This document shows, in pieces, positions 51,090 through 60,208 of a stretch of 64,000 bases of DNA. The position numbers were made by a program, and so were the translations under genes. The DNA lies in assembly GCF_047246645.1 (NCBI RefSeq), contig NZ_JBFOKR010000002.1:186001-250000 (forward strand), written 5' to 3'. This DNA is from Ferdinandcohnia sp047246645 (GTDB lineage: Bacteria; Bacillota; Bacilli; Bacillales; Bacillaceae_L). Under the pieces are notes generated by a model. That model ran no database searches. It was not told the DNA's origin and saw nothing but the letters and a program-made list of their open reading frames with translations. Positions within the stretch are counted from its first letter, which is position 1. Each line of letters opens with the position of its first letter.

Positions 51090-52868
51090 GTGTTTCAAAA
51101 AGTTTTAAAGATAGTACTTGCGTTTATAGTACTTTTTGTTTATTCATTCTCATTTCAGCCCATACAAAATGCTCGAGCTGAGCAAACGGCTATCATTAAT
51201 ACCACGGTATTAAATGTAAGAGAGGGCCCTGGGTTGTCCTATGCTAAAGTTGCACAGGTAAAACAAGGAGAAAAGTATACGATTATTGAAAAAAAGAATG
51301 ATTGGGTAAAACTTCAACTTTCCTCAGGGAAGACTGGTTGGGTGGCTTCTTGGTTAATTAAGGAGGAATCAACTAAAACTCCTACAACAAATAATGGTAC
51401 ATCATCTATTGTAGTTTCAACGGTTGATGGATTAAGATTACGAAGCGGTCCAGGTACAAGCTTCCAAGTAATCGGATCATTAAATAAAGGGAATGAAGCA
51501 ACATTTATCGAATCAAGTGAAAGTTGGACAAAGGTTTCATTAAATGGGCATATCGGATGGGTTTCGTCACAATACATAACTTCAAAACAAGCAGCTGGCA
51601 AACCGAATACAGGTTCTACAAAAAAGACTGGTAAGGTATCTGCTTCTGTACTAAATGTAAGAGGAGAACCAAACTTACAAGGAAGAATCGTTGGCAAACT
51701 TTTAAATGGAGCAAAGGTAACAATAGTTAGTGAGAGAGAAAATTGGCTTGAAATCACATTCGGAGAAGGCACAGCTTGGGTCAGCCGCGATTTTATTTCA
51801 AATATTTCTGGGGAACAAACAACTGAAACTACACCTGTTACACCAGCTCCTACTAATCCTAATCCCCAAGTTAAAGGGAAAAAGGCAATCGTAACCGCTT
51901 CGAGTTTAAATGTAAGAGATAGTGGTTCACTGTCTGGCAAGATCATTGGTAGTTTAAAAAAAGACAATGTAGTAACAATCGAGCAGGAAGTTAACAATTG
52001 GAGTCAGATAATATTATCTAATGGTAGTAAGGGCTGGGTAGCAAGTTGGTATCTAGAGATTCAGGAAGACAAACCAACTGAATCTACCAATTCAGAAAAG
52101 TCTAGCCTTAAGGTGCTATACAATGGGACAAACATCCGCTCAGGTGCCTCTACCAATCATTCAGTGGTAGCAAGAGCGAATGAGGGTGATACCTTCTCTA
52201 TTCTAGAAAAAGAAGGAGATTGGTATAAAATTGCACTACCTGGTAATAAGATTGGTTATATCGCTGGATGGATTGTATCGGTTGATGGGTCTACTGAAGT
52301 GGTTCAGAAACCGGGTGTTAACCAGTATCTAAAGGACAAAACAATTGTTTTAGATCCTGGACATGGTGGAAATGATAGTGGTGCTGTTGGAGTTGCAGGG
52401 ACACTTGAGAAGCAATTAACACTTAGAACAGCTAGAATTGTATATGATAAGTTAAACGCTTCAGGTGCGAATGTCGTACTCACTAGAAATAGTGATAGCT
52501 ATGTAAGCTTACGTTCAAGGGTAAGTATTTCACATTACCGCAATGCAGACGCATTTATCAGCTTGCATTATGATAGTGTCTATGACAGAAGCGCTCGTGG
52601 CATAACATCTTATTATTATAAAAATATAGACATACCGTTAGCATCAACTATTCAAACGGAATTGATTAAAGCGACTGGATTTAAAAATAGACAACACCGA
52701 CTTGGAAACTTCCAAGTAATTCGCGAAAATAAAAATCCTTCTGCGTTACTTGAATTAGGCTTTGTAAGTAATCCAACAGAAGAATACACAGTAAATACGA
52801 ATAGCTTCCAAGAAAACGTCTCAAATGGCATATACTATGGGTTAGCACAATATTTTAAAAATAACTAG
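51090..52868 (+). CDS. yrvJ: N-acetylmuramoyl-L-alanine amidase with five SH3b repeats (YrvJ)
   Basis: A 592-residue secreted cell-wall hydrolase. Signal peptide about 1-30 (KIVLAFIVLFVYSFSF), then five bacterial SH3 domains of about 60 residues (near 31-92, 100-166, 176-246, 262-325, 336-403), each with an LNVREGPG- or LRSGPG-type start and a GW-V end. An Amidase_3 domain from about 415 carries zinc ligands in VLDPGHGGND, Glu of LEKQLTL, and SLHYDS. The SH3 domains should bind wall peptides. GTG start after GGGAGG. Confidence 0.93.
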   Translation: MFQKVLKIVLAFIVLFVYSFSFQPIQNARAEQTAIINTTVLNVREGPGLSYAKVAQVKQGEKYTIIEKKNDWVKLQLSSGKTGWVASWLIKEESTKTPTTNNGTSSIVVSTVDGLRLRSGPGTSFQVIGSLNKGNEATFIESSESWTKVSLNGHIGWVSSQYITSKQAAGKPNTGSTKKTGKVSASVLNVRGEPNLQGRIVGKLLNGAKVTIVSERENWLEITFGEGTAWVSRDFISNISGEQTTETTPVTPAPTNPNPQVKGKKAIVTASSLNVRDSGSLSGKIIGSLKKDNVVTIEQEVNNWSQIILSNGSKGWVASWYLEIQEDKPTESTNSEKSSLKVLYNGTNIRSGASTNHSVVARANEGDTFSILEKEGDWYKIALPGNKIGYIAGWIVSVDGSTEVVQKPGVNQYLKDKTIVLDPGHGGNDSGAVGVAGTLEKQLTLRTARIVYDKLNASGANVVLTRNSDSYVSLRSRVSISHYRNADAFISLHYDSVYDRSARGITSYYYKNIDIPLASTIQTELIKATGFKNRQHRLGNFQVIRENKNPSALLELGFVSNPTEEYTVNTNSFQENVSNGIYYGLAQYFKNN

Positions 52869-52872
52869 TATT

Positions 52873-52909
52873 AAAAAAGACATGTGAGTTGCTGCTCACA
52901 TGTCTTTTT
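52873..52909. terminator. Bidirectional terminator between yrvJ and dtd
   Basis: AAAAAAGACATGTGAG, TTGCTG, CTCACATGTCTTTTT: a near-perfect 15-bp stem between convergent genes. Confidence 0.9.
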
Positions 52910-53350
52910 CTATTTACTTTCTAAAATGAGAGTTACCGGGCCAACATTAGTAAATTGTACATTCATCATTTCTCCAAAGGCACCTGTCTCAACACGCACA
53001 CCTTTTTCACGAAGTTCTTGATTAAATAGTTGATACATTTTTTCTGCAAAATCAGGCTTTGCCGCTTCCATAAAGTTAGGACGTCTACCTTTTCGACAAT
53101 CTCCATAAAGCGTAAACTGAGAAACAGACAGAATATCACCCGAAACATCAAGAAGAGATAAATTCATTTTACCATCCGAATCTTCAAATACTCGAAGGTT
53201 CACAACCTTATCAGCCAAATACTTTATATCATCAATTGTATCTGAATGCGTAATTCCAACCAATAACATAAACCCATTCTCAATTGACCCTACTACTTCA
53301 TTATTAACTGTAACCTTTGCGTTCTTTGCTCGTTGAACAATAACCTTCAT
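52910..53350 (-). CDS. dtd: D-aminoacyl-tRNA deacylase
   Basis: A 146-residue homodimeric proofreading enzyme removing D-amino acids from tRNA. MKVIVQRAKNAKVTV starts the fold; SQFTLYGDCRKGRRPNF and the Gly-cisPro motif NVGPVT near the C-terminus form the active site. It lies 25 bases downstream of relA, as in Bacillus generally. Confidence 0.96.
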   Translation of the reverse strand: MKVIVQRAKNAKVTVNNEVVGSIENGFMLLVGITHSDTIDDIKYLADKVVNLRVFEDSDGKMNLSLLDVSGDILSVSQFTLYGDCRKGRRPNFMEAAKPDFAEKMYQLFNQELREKGVRVETGAFGEMMNVQFTNVGPVTLILESK

Positions 53351-53375
53351 TGTAAAATCCCTTTCAAAACTCAGT

Positions 53376-55570
53376 TTAACTCATTACACGACGTACTGAA
53401 TAAATATCTCGGATTTGTTTAATTCGTTCTACTACTTTTTGTAAATGACTCACATTTTGAATGGAAATGGCCATGTTAATAGTAGCCATTTTGTTACGGT
53501 CTGATTTCCCCGATACGGCTGTAATATTTGTTTTCGTTTCATTTACTGCCTGTAAGACTTCATTTAATAAACCACGTCGATCAAATCCTGAAATTTCAAT
53601 TTCAACATTGTATTCTTTTCGATCGTGTAAATTACTTTCCCATTCTACTTCAATAAGACGTTGTTTAGCATCACTAGTATGGACATTAGGACAATCAGCA
53701 CGGTGTACAGAAACCCCTCTCCCCTTTGTAATAAACCCAACAATTTCGTCTCCAGGTACTGGATTACAGCATTTAGATAAACGAATTAATAAATTATCTA
53801 TTCCAGATACCTGTACGCCTGCATCACGTCTTCTTGTAGAATTAGCCTGCTTCATTTCTGACACAGCATCTGTCAAATTTTTATCCTGCTCAAGATCACG
53901 TTGCTTTCTCAGTTTATCTGTCAAACGGTTTGCAATTTGAGCAGCAGTAATGCCATTATAGCCAATAGCTGCATACATATCTTCTTCATTTGAAAAATTA
54001 AACTTTTCGGCAACACGCTTGATATTTTCTGGTGTAAGGATTTCCTTAACCTCAAATTCAAGGTTTTTAATTTCCTTTTCAACAAGCTCTTTTCCTTTTT
54101 CAACATTTTCTTCACGACGTTGCTTTTTGAAGAACTGACGAATTTTGTTTTTGGCTTGTGATGTTTGCGCTAATTTAATCCAGTCTTGACTAGGACCATA
54201 GGAATGCTTCGAAGTTAATATTTCGATAATATCCCCAGTTTTTAGCTTATAGTCTAATGTCACCATTTTTCCATTTACTTTAGCGCCAATTGTCTTATTC
54301 CCTATCTCAGAGTGGATTCTGTATGCAAAATCAATTGGTACTGAGCCAGATGGAAGTTCAATGACATCACCTTTTGGTGTAAATACAAATACCATGTCAG
54401 AGAATAAATCAATCTTTAATGACTCCATAAATTCCTCAGCATTTGAGGCATCATTTTGCCATTCTAATATTTCACGGAACCAGGTTAATTTTTCTTCAAA
54501 AGTAGATTGTTGATTAACCTGTTTCCCTTCCTTATAAGCCCAATGCGCCGCAATCCCGAACTCAGCAATTTGGTGCATTTCAACAGTTCTAATTTGAACC
54601 TCAAGCGGATCGCCCTTTGGACCAATTACAGTTGTGTGAAGGGATTGATACATATTTGGTTTTGGCATTGCAATATAATCTTTAAATCTACCAGGCATAG
54701 GCTTCCAGCATGTATGAATAATTCCCAGAACAGCATAACAGTCTTTTATACTGCCTACCACTATTCGTACTGCAAGCAAATCATAAATCTCGTTAAATTG
54801 CTTATTTTGAAGGGCCATTTTCCGATAAATGCTGTAGATATGCTTTGGTCGACCAGATATCTCAGCTTTTATCGCGACCTCCCCAACACGTTGCTTAACT
54901 TCATCAATGACTTCTTCCAGATATTGTTCACGCTCAGCACGCTTCTTTTTCATCAAATTAACAATTCGATAATACTGCTGTGGATTTAAATAACGAAGAG
55001 CTGTGTCTTCAAGTTCCCACTTTATCTTGGATATACCTAGACGATGAGCTAAAGGAGCAAAAATCTCTAACGTTTCGTTTGATATTCTCCGCTGTTTTTC
55101 TTGAGGCAAATGCTTCAGTGTTCTCATGTTGTGCAAACGGTCTGCCAGCTTGATTAATATAACACGGATATCCTGTGCCATTGCCACAAACATTTTTCTG
55201 TGGTTTTCAGCTTGTTGTTCTTCTTGAGATTTATATTTTATTTTCCCTAACTTAGTAACCCCGTCAACAAGCATTGCCACTTCTTCATTAAATGCCTCAC
55301 TAATCTCTTTGAGAGATACATTGGTATCTTCAACTACATCATGTAAAAAACCCCCAGCAATTGTTGAAGGGTCCATTTCGAGGTCAACCAAGATTCCCGC
55401 TACTTGAACAGGATGGATGATGTATGGCTCACCCGATTTACGAAACTGCTCTTTATGAGCCTCTTCAGCAAAAGAATAGGCACGCTGAATAAAGTCTATA
55501 TCATTACCGGATAAGTATTTTTTGCTTTTTCTATCACTTGTTCAGGAGTAAGTACCTGTTCGTTTGCCAT
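53376..55570 (-). CDS. relA: RelA/SpoT bifunctional (p)ppGpp synthetase/hydrolase, apparent frameshift near the start
   Basis: The stringent-response enzyme with HD hydrolase (HDVVEDT), synthetase (YDLLAVRIVV, PKPNMYQSLHT), TGS (VFTPKGDVIELP), zinc-finger and ACT domains. Similarity begins at ATG 55570 (MANEQVLTPEQVIEKA), but the frame breaks within an A6 run (minus strand, about 55525-55520): as written it meets TAG at codon 25. One extra A would give KAKKYLSGNDIDF and join the downstream frame, about 731 residues in all. The downstream frame has no good start of its own. Sequencing error, mutation or programmed slippage are the options. Confidence 0.85.
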
Positions 55571-55662
55571 GGATTTAATCACCTTTTTATGTTCAATGGA
55601 TATCTAAGAAAGAATCCTTTAATACTTTATCAATCAAATGCGTATTTGCTGCCCAGATTTTT

Positions 55663-55818
55663 TCGAGCTTGCTCGATCGAGTGAAACTTAATCAGTGGTG
55701 ACTTTCCACTGATTCTAGTTGAACTAATCAGGCTTTTACTAGCAGTTGGCCGGTAGGACAATAATGCCAGTTAAAGCGTGGAAAACTTTCTTTGAAAATC
55801 TGAGGCATCCGCCGGAGG
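55663..55818. repeat. Hairpin-rich intergenic element upstream of relA
   Basis: Four inverted repeats in a row: TCGAGC/GCTCGA (55663-55676), AATCAGTGG/CCACTGATT (55690-55714), GCTTTTACTAGCA/TGCCAGTTAAAGC (55732-55777, two mismatches), and GGCATCC/GGAGGC around GCCGGAGGC (near 55804-55818). GC content exceeds the surroundings. No coding frame. It has the look of a dispersed Bacillus intergenic element or a structured RNA. The rest of 55571-56077 is AT-rich without a gene. Confidence 0.55.
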
Positions 55819-56077
55819 CTTTATCTTTATTCACCAGGATATCTACGTATGAGAACTATTCTATTTACTGACACCATTATATATTGATTGTCGAAAATTA
55901 ATTAGAATAAAGATAAAATAATTATTGTTTCTATTATCTTGAAAATTTCCTGATATGTAAAGGGAAATAGATAGAAATATAAATTTTCCAGTACAGAAAA
56001 ATACCTTTTTAAAGGGATTCGTGATTATTTAGGAGTATTTTACCAATGGATAGGGTATTTTATTTATTTATCCTAGT

Positions 56078-56105
56078 AAAAAGAGCACTCATATTGAGCG
56101 CTCAA
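56078..56105 (-). terminator. Intrinsic terminator after apt
   Basis: Minus strand GAGCGCTC, AATAT, GAGTGCTC followed by five Ts, just past the apt stop. Confidence 0.85.
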
Positions 56106-56112
56106 AGATTTA

Positions 56113-56625
56113 TTAAAATTGCATTAAAGTTAACACATCATATCCTTCAAGCTTGTCACGGCCATCTAGGTATGTGAGTTCAATAATGAAGGCAATACCT
56201 GCAACAATTCCACCTAATTCTTCTACAAGCTTAATAGTTGCTTCGATTGTACCTCCAGTCGCTAACAGGTCATCTGTAATTAATACACGCTGACCTGGTT
56301 TAATCGCATCTTTATGGATTGTAAGAACATCTTTACCGTACTCCAGACCATACTCTACCTTGATAACATCTCTTGGCAGCTTTCCTTCTTTACGAACTGG
56401 TGCAAATCCAACACCGTGTGAATATGCAACAGGGCAACCAATGATGAAACCTCTCGCCTCCGGACCTACTACAAGGTCAATATCTTTTTCCCTTGCATAT
56501 CGTACGATTTGGTCAGTTGCATATTTGTATGCTTCTCCATCATTCATAAGCGGTGTTATATCTTTAAACTTAATTCCAGGCTTCGGATAGTCTGGTACAA
56601 TTTCTACAAATTTTGTTAAATCCAT
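56113..56625 (-). CDS. apt: Adenine phosphoribosyltransferase
   Basis: A 170-residue purine-salvage enzyme making AMP from adenine and PRPP. The PRPP-binding loop VLITDDLLATGGTIEA is near residues 117-132, and PDYPKPGIKFKDITPL and GPEARGFIIG are family signatures. Its ATG touches the recJ stop (TAAATG), so translation is coupled to recJ. relA does not follow directly: a ~540-base gap with hairpins separates them. Confidence 0.97.
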   Translation of the reverse strand: MDLTKFVEIVPDYPKPGIKFKDITPLMNDGEAYKYATDQIVRYAREKDIDLVVGPEARGFIIGCPVAYSHGVGFAPVRKEGKLPRDVIKVEYGLEYGKDVLTIHKDAIKPGQRVLITDDLLATGGTIEATIKLVEELGGIVAGIAFIIELTYLDGRDKLEGYDVLTLMQF

Positions 56626-58986
56626 TTAATTAATTGCCTCCTCAAGCGATTGCGAACCTTTATTTATTGAATCAAACCAATGCTTTAGCTGTTGATATGA
56701 TGAATAGAGTAATTGTTTTTCCAATTCAATTTGTTTTTCCTTCAATTGGTATGTTTTCGATTCAGTCAAATCTCGTTTTGAAGCTTGATTTGATAAAGAG
56801 ATAAATCCCTTGTCTATTTTAACAAATTCTAATTCAAAAAACACCTGTGACATAAAATCTATCGTTTCCTTTGACCATCCTCGATACTTTGCTAAATCCT
56901 CCGCATATCGATTCATATCAAAAGGACCCTTTTTGGCAAGAAACGCATAAAACCATTTAAAATGCTCGCGAGTTGGAATTGTACTGAAAAAATGATCCTG
57001 CTCATGATGAAAAAGTGTATATATTCTGTCTGGGAATGTATTGATAAATAAATCCTTAATTAATATATCATCACTAGGCATATCTAGCAGAACAACATAT
57101 TTGGAATCAAATTGAAGTTGTTGTGCTTCAGCAGAATCAGTAATAATATGAATATCATTTTCAAATTCATTCAATTTAAGAGTACTAAGTGTATCTTGTG
57201 AGAAAGCGACTAGCTTACGCTTTTGTTCTTCAATGTTCCTCACATAAAGAGCTACATCCCTCATGCCTCTAATATCAAACAATTGCCATTCTCTCACCGC
57301 AATATCCTGTAGCATAATCTGAGGCTTTCTCGTGTTATTCCATTCATTGATAGAAAGCTCTCCAATAACAGATACCTTTGCTAATGGTGAAATACCTTCA
57401 GAAACATGCCCTAACCCAAAGCCTACACCATCAAGTGTGAACGGCTCCTGTTGTAATACTATTTTCAGGTGATTCTGGTCCGCACCAATTTTTCGAATAC
57501 TGTTTAATTCGACATCATTTAGTAGTATTCTTGGTTTTGGATTCCCCATACCAAAAGGAGCCAATTTATTCATTTCTAAAATTGACTCAATTGTTACTTC
57601 ACCAATCATACAAGTAGCATCAATTGAAGTAATCGGTTGAAAATCTTCAGGCTGTAAAACATTATTTGCTATTTCAATTAAACGACTTCTTAAATCGTCT
57701 ATGTCTTTAACTTGTAATGTCATACCTGCTGCCATCGGATGTCCACCAAAATGCGGCAAGATATCCCGACAGGTTGATAAGCTTTCATATAGGTTAAATC
57801 CTTCGATACTTCTTGCTGACCCTTTTGCTAATCCTTTTTCAGGGTCAATACTTAAAACTATCGTAGGACGATAGAAACGATCAACTAACCTGGACGCGAC
57901 AATCCCTATAACTCCAGCATTCCAGCCTTCTCTTGCGATTACTAGAACCGGGTTTGTATCAGGCGGAAACTTTTCTTCCACCTCTTTAATAGCTTCTTGC
58001 GTCATCTCATTTACTAAAGTCTGTCTTTCTTTATTCAGTTCATCAATTTCTTCAGCAATATTACTAGCCTCTTCAAGGTCTTTGGTCATTAAAAGATGTA
58101 CAGCAGGGTCAGCTGATTCTAAACGTCCCACAGCATTAATTCTCGGACCGATTGCGAATCCAACCGTTTCTTCTGATACATCACTACTCTCTACACGAGC
58201 TTTCTTTAATAGTGCTTTTATACCCGGGCGTTGCGTTGTTTGCAAAGCACGAATTCCTTTTTTAGCAAGTAATCGGTTCTCTCCATGAAGAGGAACTAAA
58301 TCTGCAATCGTTCCGATTACTGCCACATCTAGTAAATCAGTAGGAACTTCCCCACGTAAAGCATGTGCTACTTTAAAAGCAACTCCTACCCCAGCCAATT
58401 CTTGAAAAGGATAGTGACTATTCGGCTTTTTCGGGTGAATGATGGCAGTTGCCGTTGGCAGTTCTGGACCAGGTTCGTGATGGTCTGTAATAATTAAATC
58501 TAGTCCTATCTCTTTAGCTATCTCTGCCTCATGTAATGCTGATATTCCAGTATCTACTGTAATAATGAGAGTAAAACCTTCACTTTTAGCCCATCTAAAG
58601 GCAGTCTCATTTGGACCATAGCCTTCAGTAAAACGGTTCGGTATATAAAAGTCAACATTTGCTCCTTTTTCCTGTAGAGCAGTGACCATAACAGTCGTGC
58701 TACTTACACCGTCTGCGTCATAATCACCAAATACTAATATTTTTTCATTATTGTTGATTGCCTGAGTAATGCGCTCAATAGCAACATCCATTTGGTCAAG
58801 TAAGAAAGGATCATGAAAATCATTTTCTTCTGCCATTAGAAACTCACGAGCAGATTCAACAGTTGTTAACCCTCTATTTACAAGCAGGGATGCTACTAGA
58901 GGTGTAACTTGTAATTCAGTAACTAGTAGATTTGTTAATTCTATGTTGTTTTCATTTACTTTCCAGCGAGTTTTGGATTGTAACAT
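56626..58986 (-). CDS. recJ: Single-strand DNA-specific 5'-3' exonuclease RecJ
   Basis: A 786-residue DHH-family nuclease for recombination and mismatch repair. Metal-binding motifs GDYDADGVSST, DTGIS and TDHHEPG lie in the first third, the DHHA1 region contains GGHPMAAGMTL, then an OB fold and a Firmicutes-specific C-terminal domain of about 220 residues. ATG 58986 has GGGTGA just upstream; the frame is open to 59022 without similarity. Confidence 0.96.
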   Translation of the reverse strand: MLQSKTRWKVNENNIELTNLLVTELQVTPLVASLLVNRGLTTVESAREFLMAEENDFHDPFLLDQMDVAIERITQAINNNEKILVFGDYDADGVSSTTVMVTALQEKGANVDFYIPNRFTEGYGPNETAFRWAKSEGFTLIITVDTGISALHEAEIAKEIGLDLIITDHHEPGPELPTATAIIHPKKPNSHYPFQELAGVGVAFKVAHALRGEVPTDLLDVAVIGTIADLVPLHGENRLLAKKGIRALQTTQRPGIKALLKKARVESSDVSEETVGFAIGPRINAVGRLESADPAVHLLMTKDLEEASNIAEEIDELNKERQTLVNEMTQEAIKEVEEKFPPDTNPVLVIAREGWNAGVIGIVASRLVDRFYRPTIVLSIDPEKGLAKGSARSIEGFNLYESLSTCRDILPHFGGHPMAAGMTLQVKDIDDLRSRLIEIANNVLQPEDFQPITSIDATCMIGEVTIESILEMNKLAPFGMGNPKPRILLNDVELNSIRKIGADQNHLKIVLQQEPFTLDGVGFGLGHVSEGISPLAKVSVIGELSINEWNNTRKPQIMLQDIAVREWQLFDIRGMRDVALYVRNIEEQKRKLVAFSQDTLSTLKLNEFENDIHIITDSAEAQQLQFDSKYVVLLDMPSDDILIKDLFINTFPDRIYTLFHHEQDHFFSTIPTREHFKWFYAFLAKKGPFDMNRYAEDLAKYRGWSKETIDFMSQVFFELEFVKIDKGFISLSNQASKRDLTESKTYQLKEKQIELEKQLLYSSYQQLKHWFDSINKGSQSLEEAIN

Positions 58987-59094
58987 CGTTTCACCCCTAA
59001 CCTCACTATTATACCGAAGCATTCAAAGGGATACAATTAATAAAATTTGTCTAATTATTAATCCAGCCGAACTTTCTTAAAGTAAAGTTGCTGA

Positions 59095-59991
59095 TCAATC
59101 GTCCTCAGAATACGGATTAATATGTATAAGAACATTTTGAACACGGTCATTTTCCATAAGCATTGCTTTTACTTTTTTCCCCACTTTATGGCCTTCTTCT
59201 ACGGTCATATAGGGATCAACTGAAATCTTCAAATCAACTATGACATAATGACCATGCTCTCTTGCATGTAATTCTGTTAGCTTCATAACCTCTGGAACAG
59301 ATAATACCAGCTCCCTTAAATCTGCTGTTTCCTCCTCATGTAATACATGATCTAATGTTGAATGTATTGCTTCTGTACCAAAATCCCATGCCATTTTTAA
59401 GATCAAGATTGCTACAAATAGTCCAGCTACCGGGTCAGCATATACTAACCAATCTAGACCCAGATAGCCACCTAATATTGCCCCAACAATTCCGATCAAA
59501 GTGGCTATTGAAGAGAACACATCTGAACGGTCATCGTAAGCATTAATGATTAAGGCATCACTATTAATTTTTTTACCGAGCTTATATTTATAACGAAACA
59601 TAACTTCTTTTACAATTATTGAAAAAAGAACTGCATAGATAGCCATAGCTTTTGGAACGTATATCGGCTTAAAGAATGCATCAAATGATGCTCTCCCAAT
59701 TTCAAAACCTACTAATGCGAGTAAAACTGCTACAATAATTGCTGCAATTGACTCGGCCTTTCCATGGCCATACGGATGATCTTCATCAGGCGGCCGTTTC
59801 GCTGCACGTATTCCTACAAAAACAGCCACAGACCCTGCTACATCAGAAGCAGAGTGTACTGCATCAGCAATTAATGCTCTACTATTTGATTGCACACCGA
59901 TTATCCATTTAATAGCAGCTAAAATAATATTACCTATAACTCCTAATATGATTGCTTTTTCGGCTTGTTTAAAGCGATCATTCTGTACCAA
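59095..59991 (-). CDS. Cation diffusion facilitator family efflux protein
   Basis: A 298-residue membrane protein with six helices and a cytoplasmic C-terminal metal-binding domain. Asp-containing helices two and five carry ALIADAVHSASDVAGS and NAYDDRSDVFSS; the pair DxxxD/HxxxD pattern fits zinc, manganese or iron export, but metal specificity cannot be assigned. C-terminal EEGHKVGKKVKAML and HINPY close the protein. TTG start at 59991 with GGGGAAG upstream. Confidence 0.9.
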   Translation of the reverse strand: MVQNDRFKQAEKAIILGVIGNIILAAIKWIIGVQSNSRALIADAVHSASDVAGSVAVFVGIRAAKRPPDEDHPYGHGKAESIAAIIVAVLLALVGFEIGRASFDAFFKPIYVPKAMAIYAVLFSIIVKEVMFRYKYKLGKKINSDALIINAYDDRSDVFSSIATLIGIVGAILGGYLGLDWLVYADPVAGLFVAILILKMAWDFGTEAIHSTLDHVLHEEETADLRELVLSVPEVMKLTELHAREHGHYVIVDLKISVDPYMTVEEGHKVGKKVKAMLMENDRVQNVLIHINPYSEDD

Positions 59992-60103
59992 ATAAACTTC
60001 CCCTTCCCTTCAATTTAAGGACTTGTACTATATTGTGAATTTCCTTATATTCTTGACATGTTTTTTAGTTTATCCAAAAAAGAGAGATAACTCCCCTACA
60101 AAG

Positions 60104-60133
60104 AAAAAAGTCGTGAATAACTCACGACTTTAC
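60104..60133 (-). terminator. Intrinsic terminator after secDF
   Basis: AAAGTCGTGA (60108-60117) and TCACGACTTT (60122-60131) with a T run on the minus strand. Confidence 0.85.
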
Positions 60134-60208
60134 TTTGTAGCCAATATGAAACTAGAGAAGGCGCTACTTGGCGTTATCACCTACGACACGGCAATCTCCA
60201 AGTTTCCC

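Noticed and set aside
53376..55391. A naturally shortened RelA beginning at TTG 55391
   Set aside because: Residues clearly homologous to RelA, including the first His of the HD domain, are encoded upstream in the same frame, and the TTG has no ribosome-binding site.
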